Part shown: in pieces, positions 7,752 through 16,587 of the stretch
Layout: each line of letters opens with the position of its first letter
How positions within the stretch are numbered: the stretch's first letter is position 1
Source of the DNA: Microbacter margulisiae
GTDB lineage: Bacteria > Bacteroidota > Bacteroidia > Bacteroidales > Paludibacteraceae
Direction: 5' to 3'
DNA length: 64,000 nt
Assembly: GCF_014192515.1 (NCBI RefSeq)
Contig: NZ_JACHYB010000001.1
Span: forward strand, 1,240,001-1,304,000
Program-made: the position numbers and the translations under genes
Notes under the pieces: model-generated
Seen by the model: only the letters and a program-made list of their open reading frames with translations
Told to the model about the DNA's origin: nothing
Databases searched by the model: none

Positions 7752-9023
7752 TTATTTTATTCTTAAACTAGTGTCACTAATATTTGCTCTATCAGGATAT
7801 AAAATCATAAACTGATTGGCAATCAATGGCCAGTTGGAAACTTTTGCACTCCAAGATATTGAGGCTTGTTGGATCGCCAGATACACTGCTTTTTTCATTG
7901 CCTGATCATCAGGAAACATCAATTTATTTTTGGTGTATTTGCGTATGCTTCGATTTAGATTTTCAATCACATTAGTGGTATAGATAATCTTTCGTATTTC
8001 GGCTGGATAGGTAAAATAGGCTGTCAGATTTTCCCAATTTGCAATCCAGGATTTAATGGCATAAGGATATTTCTCTCCCCATTTAGTTTCCAATTCAGCA
8101 AAAGCTTCCCCAGCAGCATCTAAGTTTCGGGCCTGATACACTTGTTGAAGATCATGCATAAAACTCCGTTTTTCCTTTGTCCCAATATAGTTCATCGTGT
8201 TTCTTATCTGATGAACAATACATAATTGTGTTACTGTTTCCGGAAACACAGCCTGAATAGCCTGGGTTAGCCCTTTCAGATTATCTGAACAGGCAATTAA
8301 AATATCTTTCACCCCTCGTTTCTTCAAATCATCCAACACGTTCATCCAAAATGAAGCCGATTCAGTTTCATTGATCCACATACTAATAACTTCTCTATGT
8401 CCATTGGTATTTAAACCGATAATCAGATAAACGCTTTTACTTATTATCTTACCTCCTGAACGAACTTTGATACGAATACCATCTAACCAAACAATCAGAT
8501 AAGTATCATCCAATGGACGGGTTTGCCAGGCTTCTACATCGCTCATTACCTGATCTGTGATATTGGATATGGACGAAGAACTGATAGTGACACCATAAAT
8601 GTCTTTTATCTGAGCTTCTATGTCACGAGTCGACATGCCTCGTGCATACAAAGAAATCACAACGCTTTCTATCTTGTCTATTACTTTTTGACGCTTGGGC
8701 AAAACGATGGGATTAAACTCACCCTGACGATCGCGGGGAACCTCTATAATTATTTCTCCACTACTGCTCTTTACTAACTTGCGGGTTTTTCCATTACGAG
8801 AGTTCCCACTGCCATTTCCTTTGACTGAGTGCTTGTCGTAGCCAAGATGTTCGCTCAACTCACTTTCTAACATCTTTTCTACTCCCCGCTTAAATAGCTT
8901 ATCCATAAAACCATTTATGTCTTGCATGGTCTTGAAACCCTTGAAAAAATCTGTTGGTAACTGGGAGAAAAGTGCCTCATCTTCTGCACTCAATTTTGAT
9001 AATACTGATTTCTGCTTTTTCAT
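7752..9023 (-). CDS. IS256-family (mutator-type) transposase of the outer element
   Basis: The 423-residue transposase appears intact. The DDE residues can be read as D181 (VWLDGI), D247 (ACSDNL) and E354 (NVIENLNR), with the conserved CIVHQIRN block near 268-275. The N-terminus includes SRNGKT and EVPRDRQGEF. It starts 65 bp inside the right end of the element. Its identity to the inner transposase is limited to family motifs. The insertion of the other IS downstream of its stop codon leaves this gene undamaged. Confidence 0.95.
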   Translation of the reverse strand: MKKQKSVLSKLSAEDEALFSQLPTDFFKGFKTMQDINGFMDKLFKRGVEKMLESELSEHLGYDKHSVKGNGSGNSRNGKTRKLVKSSSGEIIIEVPRDRQGEFNPIVLPKRQKVIDKIESVVISLYARGMSTRDIEAQIKDIYGVTISSSSISNITDQVMSDVEAWQTRPLDDTYLIVWLDGIRIKVRSGGKIISKSVYLIIGLNTNGHREVISMWINETESASFWMNVLDDLKKRGVKDILIACSDNLKGLTQAIQAVFPETVTQLCIVHQIRNTMNYIGTKEKRSFMHDLQQVYQARNLDAAGEAFAELETKWGEKYPYAIKSWIANWENLTAYFTYPAEIRKIIYTTNVIENLNRSIRKYTKNKLMFPDDQAMKKAVYLAIQQASISWSAKVSNWPLIANQFMILYPDRANISDTSLRIK

Positions 9024-9353
9024 GTCCTTTTTTTTCTGTTATAAAAATAAGCATTTATTTCTATTTACACAGTTTTTTGGACGGTCTCCCAACATTAAAT
9101 CCTCCCCTAAAGTCTCCGCATGTTCCCGCACAAATCATTCGCGTGGACAAGATGTTTGGCAAGTACAGTACCCCACAAATATTTGTAGAAAAATGAGTCA
9201 CCCTCCACCCGTTAAGCGGCAGTGCTACGAAATATGATACAGGCAGGAAGTGTATTACAATGGATCAGGATTCCTGTTATCTGATAAGGGAAACAAAAAA
9301 CATTCAATTCCTGACAGTTGGAGTTTTGTACTACCGGTAGTTATGGAGATTCT

Positions 9354-9701
9354 TTATAGTTTTCCGAAATAGTTGGAGATGTCGAAGTAAATGTTTTTAT
9401 CCTGCCCTTCTGCTGTTACAATCTCAATAATATCATACGGTTTCTTTTGATGGAAAACGAGTGTTTGCATCTTGGTTTGATATCCCGGATAATGATTTTT
9501 CAGCCATTGATACTCAGCCGGTACTCCTGTGCTTTCAGAAGAAGCATGGATGATGATAGCTTTTTGATAGGAAGAACCATCCCTCCCGGCATTATTGGCA
9601 AGAACCGTTTGCGCGGGAGCAGTCGCATTTGAAAACCTTTTTGTGGTGGAGCAGGAGGCGATCAACAACGCCACAAAAATGAATAAAATAACTTTTTTCA
9701 T
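9354..9701 (-). CDS. Small lipoprotein of unknown function
   Basis: The 115-residue protein has a lipoprotein signal (MKKVILFIFVALLIASC, Cys17). The mature part contains a short globular domain with GSSYQKAIIIHASSE, EYQWLKNHYP and KPYDIIEI. I recognise the arrangement from Bacteroidales hypothetical lipoproteins but know no function. It is alone on this strand between the IS remnant flank and mnmE. The 257 bp on its left (9097-9353) hold no gene, only a short segment resembling 43620-43720. Confidence 0.65.
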   Translation of the reverse strand: MKKVILFIFVALLIASCSTTKRFSNATAPAQTVLANNAGRDGSSYQKAIIIHASSESTGVPAEYQWLKNHYPGYQTKMQTLVFHQKKPYDIIEIVTAEGQDKNIYFDISNYFGKL

Positions 9702-9848
9702 TATAAACAGATTTCGTGGGGTTAATACATTCTTTCAACTGAAGGTGCGCGTATGAATGCAACAAACTAACTCCCTGCATCCTCCGTTATCGCTTAAAGT
9801 AGCTTTTGACAGTTCCGATTGCAACTCACATGTTTGTCAATCTAATAC

Positions 9849-11249
9849 CTATTTGCCGATGCAAAACCGGGAGAAGATGGAGCCAAGCACTTCGTCGGGT
9901 GTGATTGCTCCGCCGGTAATCGTTCCGAGATAAAAGATCGCTTCCCGGATATCCTGAGACAGGAACTCCCCAGACAGATTTCGCTCCATGCCGTCGATGA
10001 CGCGCCGGATAGCTGTCCGTGCCATCGATAATGCTTCCTGGTGACGCATATTGGTCACGATCACATCATTGTTGCCAATATGCGGGATCTGCGCCGCCTC
10101 CACAATCTTTTGCTCCAGTAGGTCGATGCCCTCGCCCTTCTTTGCCGAGAGGAACACATACGGGTCGCTGTCAGGGAAAGGAAGATCTATCCGTTGTTTG
10201 CGTTCTCCGGCAGTTATTTTATCCGCTTTGTTGAGGATGAATATCCGTTTCTTACCGGCTGTCTTTTTTGTTATTTGAGAGATAAAGGTTGCCAGGCTTT
10301 CATTGTCGCGGGTAGCGTCGAGCACCACCAGCAGCAGGCTGGCCTGCTCTATTTTGTTAAATGTCCGCTCTATGCCCATGGATTCGATATGGTCGCGGGT
10401 GTCGCGTATGCCTGCCGTGTCGATGAAGCGGAACTGAATACCGTCAAGCACCAGCACCTCCTCAATGGTGTCGCGCGTTGTGCCGTGGATATCCGACACA
10501 AGCGCCCGCTCTTCATGCAGCAGCTTATTGAGCAGGGTTGACTTCCCGACATTCGTTTCCCCCACAATGGCAACGGGGATACCGTTTTTAATGGCGTTGC
10601 CCACGTTGAAGGAGTCGATCAGCCGGCTAATGACGCTATCGATATGATGGATCAGTTCACTCAGTTGGCTGCGGTCGGCAAATTCCACCTCCTCTTCGCT
10701 GAAATCAAGTTCCAGTTCAATGAGCGCCGTGAAGTTCAGCAACTGTTCGCGCAGGTCGTTCAGTGCTTTGGAGAACCCCCCTTTTAGTTGTTGCACAGCC
10801 AGGCGGTGTGCAGCGGCCGATTCCGACGCGATGATATCGGCCACAGCTTCCGCCTGCGAGAGATCCATCTTGCCATCCAGGAAAGCCCGTTGCGTAAATT
10901 CTCCCGGTTGCGCCATCCGGCAACCGTACCGGAGAAGCAGCCGCAGGATCTGTTGTTCGATGTAGGAAGAACCATGACACGAAATCTCTACCAGATCTTC
11001 ACCCGTATAGGAATGGGGAGTACGGAAAAGGGTAACCAGCACCTCGTCGATCAATGCACCATTCTCCGGGTCGCGGATATCTCCAAACTGCACTGTATGC
11101 GACGCCTGCTCCGAAAGCGGATGCGATTTGCGGTGCGGGACGAAAATTTTCCCTGCAACGGAGATCGCATCGATGCCCGAAAGTCTCACTATGGCAATGG
11201 CACCCTGTCCCGGGGCAGTTGATAAAGCGCAGATGGTATCGTTGTTCAT
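9849..11249 (-). CDS. mnmE: tRNA modification GTPase MnmE
   Basis: MnmE with MnmG installs the cmnm5/nm5 group on U34 of certain tRNAs. The 466-residue protein has the N-terminal folate-binding domain (SGIDAISVAGKIF, HSYTGEDLVEISCHGS), a helical domain, and an inserted G domain with GETNVGKST (G1, about residue 230), DIHGTTRD (G2), DTAGIRD (G3) and NKADK (G4). It ends in the invariant CxGK motif (CIGK). The length is normal. Its GC content is clearly above that of its neighbours, which also creates many long shadow frames. mnmG is not in the window. Confidence 0.98.
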   Translation of the reverse strand: MNNDTICALSTAPGQGAIAIVRLSGIDAISVAGKIFVPHRKSHPLSEQASHTVQFGDIRDPENGALIDEVLVTLFRTPHSYTGEDLVEISCHGSSYIEQQILRLLLRYGCRMAQPGEFTQRAFLDGKMDLSQAEAVADIIASESAAAHRLAVQQLKGGFSKALNDLREQLLNFTALIELELDFSEEEVEFADRSQLSELIHHIDSVISRLIDSFNVGNAIKNGIPVAIVGETNVGKSTLLNKLLHEERALVSDIHGTTRDTIEEVLVLDGIQFRFIDTAGIRDTRDHIESMGIERTFNKIEQASLLLVVLDATRDNESLATFISQITKKTAGKKRIFILNKADKITAGERKQRIDLPFPDSDPYVFLSAKKGEGIDLLEQKIVEAAQIPHIGNNDVIVTNMRHQEALSMARTAIRRVIDGMERNLSGEFLSQDIREAIFYLGTITGGAITPDEVLGSIFSRFCIGK

Positions 11250-11334
11250 TGTCTTACTGATGGATAATCCGGCGGTAAACCAGTCGTTTTCGTGTTGTAA
11301 AGATACAACAAATTCAAAAAAGTTGCTTGAAATA

Positions 11335-11510
11335 ACAGAGTCTAAAGTCGAAAGAGAACTACTGTTGAACGTTTAAGGTGTAAAGTTGAGAACCAAGAAT
11401 CAAGAAGAAATCTGTTGGCAATGCTGCTAGTTCTTCCTGTATCTTCCATAACTTCTGATTTTCATTGTCAATTGTCAATTGAATACGACTTTTTTATCTT
11501 CGGGCTGTTT
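11335..11510. repeat. Dispersed intergenic mosaic repeat, copy B
   Basis: This is the inverted counterpart of 4355-4475, with closely matching sequence over about 110 bp, followed by a cattgtcaattgtcaattga segment that is shared with copy C at 12899-12916. It fills most of the 267-bp gap between the mnmE start and the end of the flavin oxidoreductase gene. No coding potential is seen. Confidence 0.7.
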
Positions 11511-11516
11511 TATCAT

Positions 11517-12593
11517 TTATTTATTCGGTTTCGCTCTCTGATATTGTACCGGCCAGGGCATATCGGCATGCAACATTGAAGCTGCTTCAAGACCCAGATA
11601 GGGATTTCGCAACCATTCGCGACCTACAATCAGCAAATCAGCATTTTTATTGACCAATAAAGTTTCCATTTGTACAGGATCCACCAACAATCCAACAGCT
11701 CCGGTCGGCATTTCTGTCTGGCTTTTGATGCGGGTAGCAAATCCCACCTGATATCCAAAGGCAACAGGAACCTTAGCCGTAGGTATCAATCCCCCAGAAG
11801 ATATATCCATCAAATCTACCCCATGATGCTTCAAAAGAGCGGATAATTTCACCGAATCTTCCATATTCCATCCATTCTCAGCCCAGTCGGTTGCAGATAT
11901 ACGCACGAACAAAGGATACTCCTGTGGCCATACTGCACGCACAGCATCGACAATCTCCAACAATAAACGGATCCGGTTTTCGAAAGAGCCGCCATAGCTG
12001 TCTGTCCTGTGATTGCTCAACGGCGACAAAAACTGATGGAGTAGATAGCCATGGGCAGCATGAATCTCCACAACCTTGTATCCGGCGGCAAGAGACCGTT
12101 GTGTGGCTTTTACAAAATCATTGATGACGCGATGAATCCCTTCGATGGACAATTCCTCCGGTAATGGATCTGAATCACGGAATGGCACAGCCGACGGGGC
12201 AATAGTTTGCCAGCCTCCCTCATGCATTCCTACCACACTTCCCCCACCCTTCCACTCAGACGAGGTGCTTCCCTTCCGTCCCGAATGAGCTAACTGAATG
12301 CCGGGGACAGCCCCCTGAGCCGAAATAAAATCGGTGATACGGCGCAAAGGCTGAACATGCTCTTCTTTCCATATCCCTAAATCATCCGGCGAGATACGAC
12401 CTTCGGGGGCAACAGCAGTGGCTTCCTGCAGAATCAAACCTGCACCTCCAACAGCCCTGCTTCCGTAATGAACCAAATGCCAATCATTGGCAAACCCGTC
12501 TTCGGCAGAATATTGACACATAGGTGACACAACAAGCCGATTCCTTAAAATGACTTTCCGCAATTGTAACGGTGAAAATAAAATAGTTGACAT
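11517..12593 (-). CDS. NADH:flavin oxidoreductase, old yellow enzyme (YqjM-like)
   Basis: This FMN enzyme reduces activated C=C bonds with NAD(P)H. The 358-residue TIM barrel starts at MSTILFSPLQL; this start was preferred over an in-frame ATG 48 bp upstream because family members begin about 5 residues before the LFSP motif. Motifs include RNRLVVSPMCQYSAEDG (the YqjM-type Cys-containing flavin loop), HSGRKGS, EIHAAHGYLLHQFLSPLSN (substrate-binding His pair and loop) and the C-terminal phosphate-binding region GLLVDP and IVGREWLRNP. The pattern is that of the thermophilic-like YqjM/NamA class. The physiological substrate is unknown. Confidence 0.92.
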   Translation of the reverse strand: MSTILFSPLQLRKVILRNRLVVSPMCQYSAEDGFANDWHLVHYGSRAVGGAGLILQEATAVAPEGRISPDDLGIWKEEHVQPLRRITDFISAQGAVPGIQLAHSGRKGSTSSEWKGGGSVVGMHEGGWQTIAPSAVPFRDSDPLPEELSIEGIHRVINDFVKATQRSLAAGYKVVEIHAAHGYLLHQFLSPLSNHRTDSYGGSFENRIRLLLEIVDAVRAVWPQEYPLFVRISATDWAENGWNMEDSVKLSALLKHHGVDLMDISSGGLIPTAKVPVAFGYQVGFATRIKSQTEMPTGAVGLLVDPVQMETLLVNKNADLLIVGREWLRNPYLGLEAASMLHADMPWPVQYQRAKPNK

Positions 12594-12824
12594 ATATGTA
12601 CTGATTAATTGATTTACAAAGTATTCCAATAATGACATCAAAGTTTTCCCTTCCGCCGGCGCAAGTTCCGGATTTCTCCATCCCCCTACTTCGCTATCTT
12701 ATAACCGGCGTTCATGGAATTACACTTATAGAAAGGTCAAATATAGTCCATTTTCAACAAAAAAGCGACAGCTTGAAGTGCCATCGCTTTAGATTGAAGG
12801 ATCGAAGGACAAAAGGAGTGAGTA

Positions 12825-12985
12825 AAAGCACCAAGAGTCTAAAGTCAATCGGCTATGGGAATTTTGAATTAACTTTCCAGCTTCCTTAACTTCAAATTTT
12901 CATTGTCAATTGAATGCGTCTTCTTTAACTTCCTGCTGTTTTATTATTCAGTGATTCCTTCATTTCGTTATTTGATTCCGCTTTT
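12825..12985. repeat. Dispersed intergenic mosaic repeat, copy C
   Basis: This segment shares aggaagttaaagaag and gaatcaaataac (inverted) with copy A, and cattgtcaattgaa plus gagtctaaagtc with copy B, so it is a rearranged mosaic of the same pieces. It occupies part of the 574-bp gap 12594-13167. The rest of that gap holds only a 7-bp-stem hairpin at 13101-13122 (TGCTTTG/CAAAGCA) and no convincing gene. Confidence 0.6.
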
Positions 12986-13167
12986 AATTCTTTATTTTTT
13001 CTAAAAAGCTCGATAGACAAGCGTTTGGCTACAATAAAGTCGTACATTTGAAAATTATTTTGTTCCCATCTAAGTAGAAATAAAACAGGAGACTGCATAA
13101 TGCTTTGTATTTTGGCAAAGCACAAACACTCTTTTCAGAATTAACCTATTAATTAACAGAAAGTAGA

Positions 13168-14298
13168 ATGAAGAAATTATTTTTTTTAGCAACAGCAGCA
13201 TTCCCAATGATGCTGATGGCACAAATCAACTTTTCCCTAAAAGGGAATGTAGATCACTTAAATGCGCCTGCCAAGGCATACCTGACGTATCACACAGGTA
13301 CAAAAACCGTTATTGATACTGCCGACATTAACCAGGGAGCCTTTCATTTTGCAGGAAAACTGGACGAACCGACACAGGCCTATATCGTCATTGATCATGA
13401 CGGAACCGGCGTAAAACATTCCGGGAACGACATGTTACCCCTTTATCTGGAAGCAGGAACCATCTCCGTCACTTCCACCGACTCAGTAAGCAAAGCTATC
13501 ATTGCAGGATCTGAATTGAACCGCATCAACCAACTATTAATAGACCAACTGAAACCTATTGAAGCCAAACAAAAAGCATTGTATAACCAATATGCAGAAG
13601 CAACTCCCGAACAACGACAATCGAAAGTATTTGTATCACAAATCGAAAGTGCTTTTGATGCACTTGATCTGGAGCAAAAAGCTATTATCAAAAAGTTCAT
13701 CAAAAATCATCCACAAACCATTGTCAGCTTAGATGCGTTAAAAACATTAGGAGGTTACACGCCAGACTATAATGAACTGGAACCTATTTTTGAAACCTTA
13801 TCCCCTAAAGTTAGAAACACGGAAGACGCAAAAGCTTACGCTACCATGCTGGCTCAACTGAAAACGGTCGCCATTGGAGCCATTGCGCCTGACTTTACGG
13901 AAAACGACCCAGAAGGTCATCCTGTAAAACTTTCCGATTTTCGTGGAAAATATGTATTACTCGATTTCTGGGCTTCCTGGTGTGGACCATGCCGTCGTGA
14001 GAATCCAAACGTTGTAAAAGCATACAATGAATTCAAAGGTAAAAACTTCACTATTCTGAGCGTGTCGCTGGATAATGAAAACGGTCGTCAGGACTGGTTG
14101 GATGCTATAAAGAAAGACGGGCTAACCTGGACACAGGTTTCTGACCTCCAATATTGGAACAATGCAGCCGCACAACTCTATCACATTCGTTCTATCCCAC
14201 AAAACTTTCTGATCGATCCAAACGGGAAGATCATTGCTAAAGATTTACGAGGCGATGCTTTAACCAACAAATTATCTGAGATTTTCGGGACTAAATGA
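13168..14298 (+). CDS. Periplasmic TlpA-like thiol-disulfide oxidoreductase with DUF4369 domain
   Basis: The 376-residue secreted protein has a signal peptide (MKKLFFLATAAFPMMLMAQ), an N-terminal DUF4369-type beta domain (FSLKGNVDHLNAPAKAYL), a helical linker at about 110-220 and a C-terminal AhpC/TSA-thioredoxin domain. The redox motif CGPC is at residues 272-275 within FWASWCGPCRREN, followed by the cis-Pro region SIPQNFLIDPNGKI. Such proteins reduce periplasmic disulfides, for example in cytochrome maturation or stress, and are numerous in Bacteroidales. It stands alone, with a strong bidirectional terminator just downstream. Confidence 0.93.
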   Translation: MKKLFFLATAAFPMMLMAQINFSLKGNVDHLNAPAKAYLTYHTGTKTVIDTADINQGAFHFAGKLDEPTQAYIVIDHDGTGVKHSGNDMLPLYLEAGTISVTSTDSVSKAIIAGSELNRINQLLIDQLKPIEAKQKALYNQYAEATPEQRQSKVFVSQIESAFDALDLEQKAIIKKFIKNHPQTIVSLDALKTLGGYTPDYNELEPIFETLSPKVRNTEDAKAYATMLAQLKTVAIGAIAPDFTENDPEGHPVKLSDFRGKYVLLDFWASWCGPCRRENPNVVKAYNEFKGKNFTILSVSLDNENGRQDWLDAIKKDGLTWTQVSDLQYWNNAAAQLYHIRSIPQNFLIDPNGKIIAKDLRGDALTNKLSEIFGTK

Positions 14299-14330
14299 GA
14301 AAAGCAAGGTATTGAGATAGACAAGAAATG

Positions 14331-14376
14331 ATCATAAAAAAACGCTGACCGGAAACGATCAGCGTTTTTTTATGAT
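14331..14376. terminator. Bidirectional intrinsic terminator
   Basis: Perfect 18-bp inverted arms (atcataaaaaaacgctga and its complement) flank a 10-nt loop. A/T runs on both outer sides serve the converging plus-strand thioredoxin gene and the minus-strand mutB. Confidence 0.92.
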
Positions 14377-14391
14377 TCAAACCGACTTTCT

Positions 14392-16515
14392 TTAGTCAGC
14401 CAGTAAAATTTCCATGATCTGACATGCTGCCTTGGCAACCGGAGAACCGGGACCAAAGATGGCAGCCACACCGGACTTGTAGAGGAAGTCATAATCCTGA
14501 GCAGGAATTACTCCGCCGGCGATAACAATAATGTCTTCGCGACCAAGTTTTTTCAATTCTTCTATTACTTGCGGAATCAAAGTTTTGTGTCCCGCAGCCA
14601 ATGAAGAAACGCCCAACACATGCACATCATTTTCAACAGCATCTTTTGCAGCTTCTGCCGGAGTTTGGAACAAAGGTCCCATATCCACATCAAACCCGCA
14701 ATCAGCATAACCGGTTGCCACAACTTTGGCGCCACGATCGTGACCATCCTGCCCCATCTTGGCAATCATGATACGAGGACGACGTCCTTCTTTTTTAGCA
14801 AACTGTTCTGTCAGTTCGCAAGCACGCATAAAATCTGCGTCTTGTTTTGTTTCTGATGAATACACGCCTGATATTGTTCGAATGGTTGCTTGATATCTAC
14901 CTACGACTTTTTCGCAGGCATAAGAAATTTCTCCTAAGGTAGCACGAACTTTGGCTGCTTCGATGGCCAGTTCCAACAAGTTGCCCTTGCCTGTCTTCAC
15001 AGTTTCGGTGATAGCTGCTAATGCATTATCAACCAATACCTGATCACGATCTTGCTTCAGGGCATTCAACCGTTCGATCTGTTGTTTACGAACAGCCGTA
15101 TTGTCAACTTCGAGAATATCAATCGGATCCTGCTTGTCAAGGCAATATTTATTAACGCCCACAATAACCTGTTGACCGGAGTCAATTTTAGCTTGTGTGC
15201 GGGCAGCAGCTTCTTCAATTCTCATTTTGGGAATGCCTGTCTCGATTGCTTTGGCCATTCCGCCCAGTTGCTCAATTTCCTGAATCAAATTCCAAGCCTT
15301 TTCAGCCAGCTCTTTCGTCAGGCTTTCCACATAGTAAGAACCTGCCCAGGGATCGACTTCACGACAGATATTGGTTTCTTCCTGAATATAGATCTGTGTA
15401 TTACGCGCTATACGCGCCGAGAAATCAGTAGGCAAAGCAATTGCCTCATCCAGCGCATTGGTGTGCAACGATTGCGTATGCCCCAGCGCAGCTGCCATAG
15501 CTTCAATACAGGTTCTCCCTATATTGTTGAAAGGATCCTGTTCGGTCAATGACCAACCGGAAGTCTGGCTATGCGTACGCAAAGCAAGTGATTTCGGATT
15601 CTTTGGATTGAACTGCTTGACAATCTTTGCCCATAACAGACGGGCAGCACGCATCTTTGCAATTTCCATAAAATGGTTCATCCCAATAGCCCAGAAGAAG
15701 GACAAACGCGGGGCAAACGAATCAATATCCATACCGGCATTTACGCCGGCGCGTAAATATTCCAATCCGTCAGCCAACGTATAGGCCAATTCGATATCAG
15801 CCGTAGCGCCTGCTTCCTGCATGTGGTAACCCGAGATAGAGATCGAATTGAATTTCGGCATGTTCTTTGATGTGTATTCAAAGATATCAGCAATGATTTT
15901 CATCGAGAAAGCCGGTGGGTAGATATAGGTATTCCGCACCATAAATTCTTTCAGGATATCATTCTGAATAGTACCGGCCATCTCTTCCAATTTGGCGCCC
16001 TGCTCCAGACCGGCATTGATATAAAATGCCATGATCGGCAAAACAGCGCCATTCATAGTCATGGAAACAGACATCTTATTCAATGGAATGCCATCGAAGA
16101 GCACTTTCATATCCTCAACGGAACAGATGGATACGCCGGCTTTACCGACATCGCCGACAACACGTTCGTGGTCGGCATCATATCCACGGTGGGTAGGCAG
16201 GTCAAAAGCTACGGAAAGTCCTTTTTGTCCGCTTGCCAGATTACGACGATAGAAAGCATTGGATTCTTCAGCCGTTGAGAAACCGGCATATTGCCGGATT
16301 GTCCAGGGACGCATAGCGTACATGACACTATACGGGCCACGCAGAAACGGAGGAATACCGGCAGCATAATGAAGATGCTCCATTCCTTCGAGGTCATCTT
16401 TTGTATAAATTGATTTTACATTGATTTGTTCAGGAGTAGTCCATTCAGTCGTCGACAAATGACTGTTTTCTGCGGTTTCTCCTTCAAACCGGAGTGTATG
16501 AAACGTTGGACGCAT
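14392..16515 (-). CDS. mutB: Methylmalonyl-CoA mutase large subunit
   Basis: This is the catalytic subunit of adenosylcobalamin-dependent (R)-methylmalonyl-CoA mutase, interconverting succinyl-CoA and methylmalonyl-CoA in propionate formation or use. The 707 residues comprise a TIM barrel ([38 protein letters not shown]) and a C-terminal B12-binding Rossmann domain with the DxHxxG motif DGHDRG at about 590-595, followed by [11 protein letters not shown] and AGGVIP. Full length. mutA is 72 bp upstream on the same strand, so the pair is probably co-transcribed. No epimerase or meaB is adjacent. Confidence 0.98.
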   Translation of the reverse strand: MRPTFHTLRFEGETAENSHLSTTEWTTPEQINVKSIYTKDDLEGMEHLHYAAGIPPFLRGPYSVMYAMRPWTIRQYAGFSTAEESNAFYRRNLASGQKGLSVAFDLPTHRGYDADHERVVGDVGKAGVSICSVEDMKVLFDGIPLNKMSVSMTMNGAVLPIMAFYINAGLEQGAKLEEMAGTIQNDILKEFMVRNTYIYPPAFSMKIIADIFEYTSKNMPKFNSISISGYHMQEAGATADIELAYTLADGLEYLRAGVNAGMDIDSFAPRLSFFWAIGMNHFMEIAKMRAARLLWAKIVKQFNPKNPKSLALRTHSQTSGWSLTEQDPFNNIGRTCIEAMAAALGHTQSLHTNALDEAIALPTDFSARIARNTQIYIQEETNICREVDPWAGSYYVESLTKELAEKAWNLIQEIEQLGGMAKAIETGIPKMRIEEAAARTQAKIDSGQQVIVGVNKYCLDKQDPIDILEVDNTAVRKQQIERLNALKQDRDQVLVDNALAAITETVKTGKGNLLELAIEAAKVRATLGEISYACEKVVGRYQATIRTISGVYSSETKQDADFMRACELTEQFAKKEGRRPRIMIAKMGQDGHDRGAKVVATGYADCGFDVDMGPLFQTPAEAAKDAVENDVHVLGVSSLAAGHKTLIPQVIEELKKLGREDIIVIAGGVIPAQDYDFLYKSGVAAIFGPGSPVAKAACQIMEILLAD

Positions 16516-16587
16516 GATTATTTTGTTTAGTTGTGTTTATGTAAAATAAGCAGAAGATGTTCATTTCCTTCCACTTTCAATATTGTT

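Larger units (their letters stand above)
6116..9088 (-). mobile_element. IS256-family element, interrupted by a second IS256-family element
   Basis: The ends are imperfect 26-bp inverted repeats: 6116-6141 and the complement of 9063-9088, sharing the cores GTCCAAAAA and TGTGTAAA. They are flanked by the 8-bp direct repeat CCAACATT at 6108-6115 and 9089-9096 (9 bp if the preceding C is counted). Removing the inner element (1515 bp plus its 8-bp duplication) leaves about 1450 bp, normal for IS256. Its transposase is at 7752-9023. The inner element sits between the left end and the transposase 3' end, so the reading frame is intact and the element could still be active if its ends remain recognisable. 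Confidence 0.85.

Noticed and set aside
10019..11376. Several frames of 60-144 codons opposite or overlapping mnmE
   Set aside because: The high GC of mnmE gives few stops in other frames; MnmE itself is complete and certain.
12925..13125. 66-codon minus-strand frame before the TlpA-like gene
   Set aside because: Its end lies in the dispersed repeat and no homologous family is recognised.
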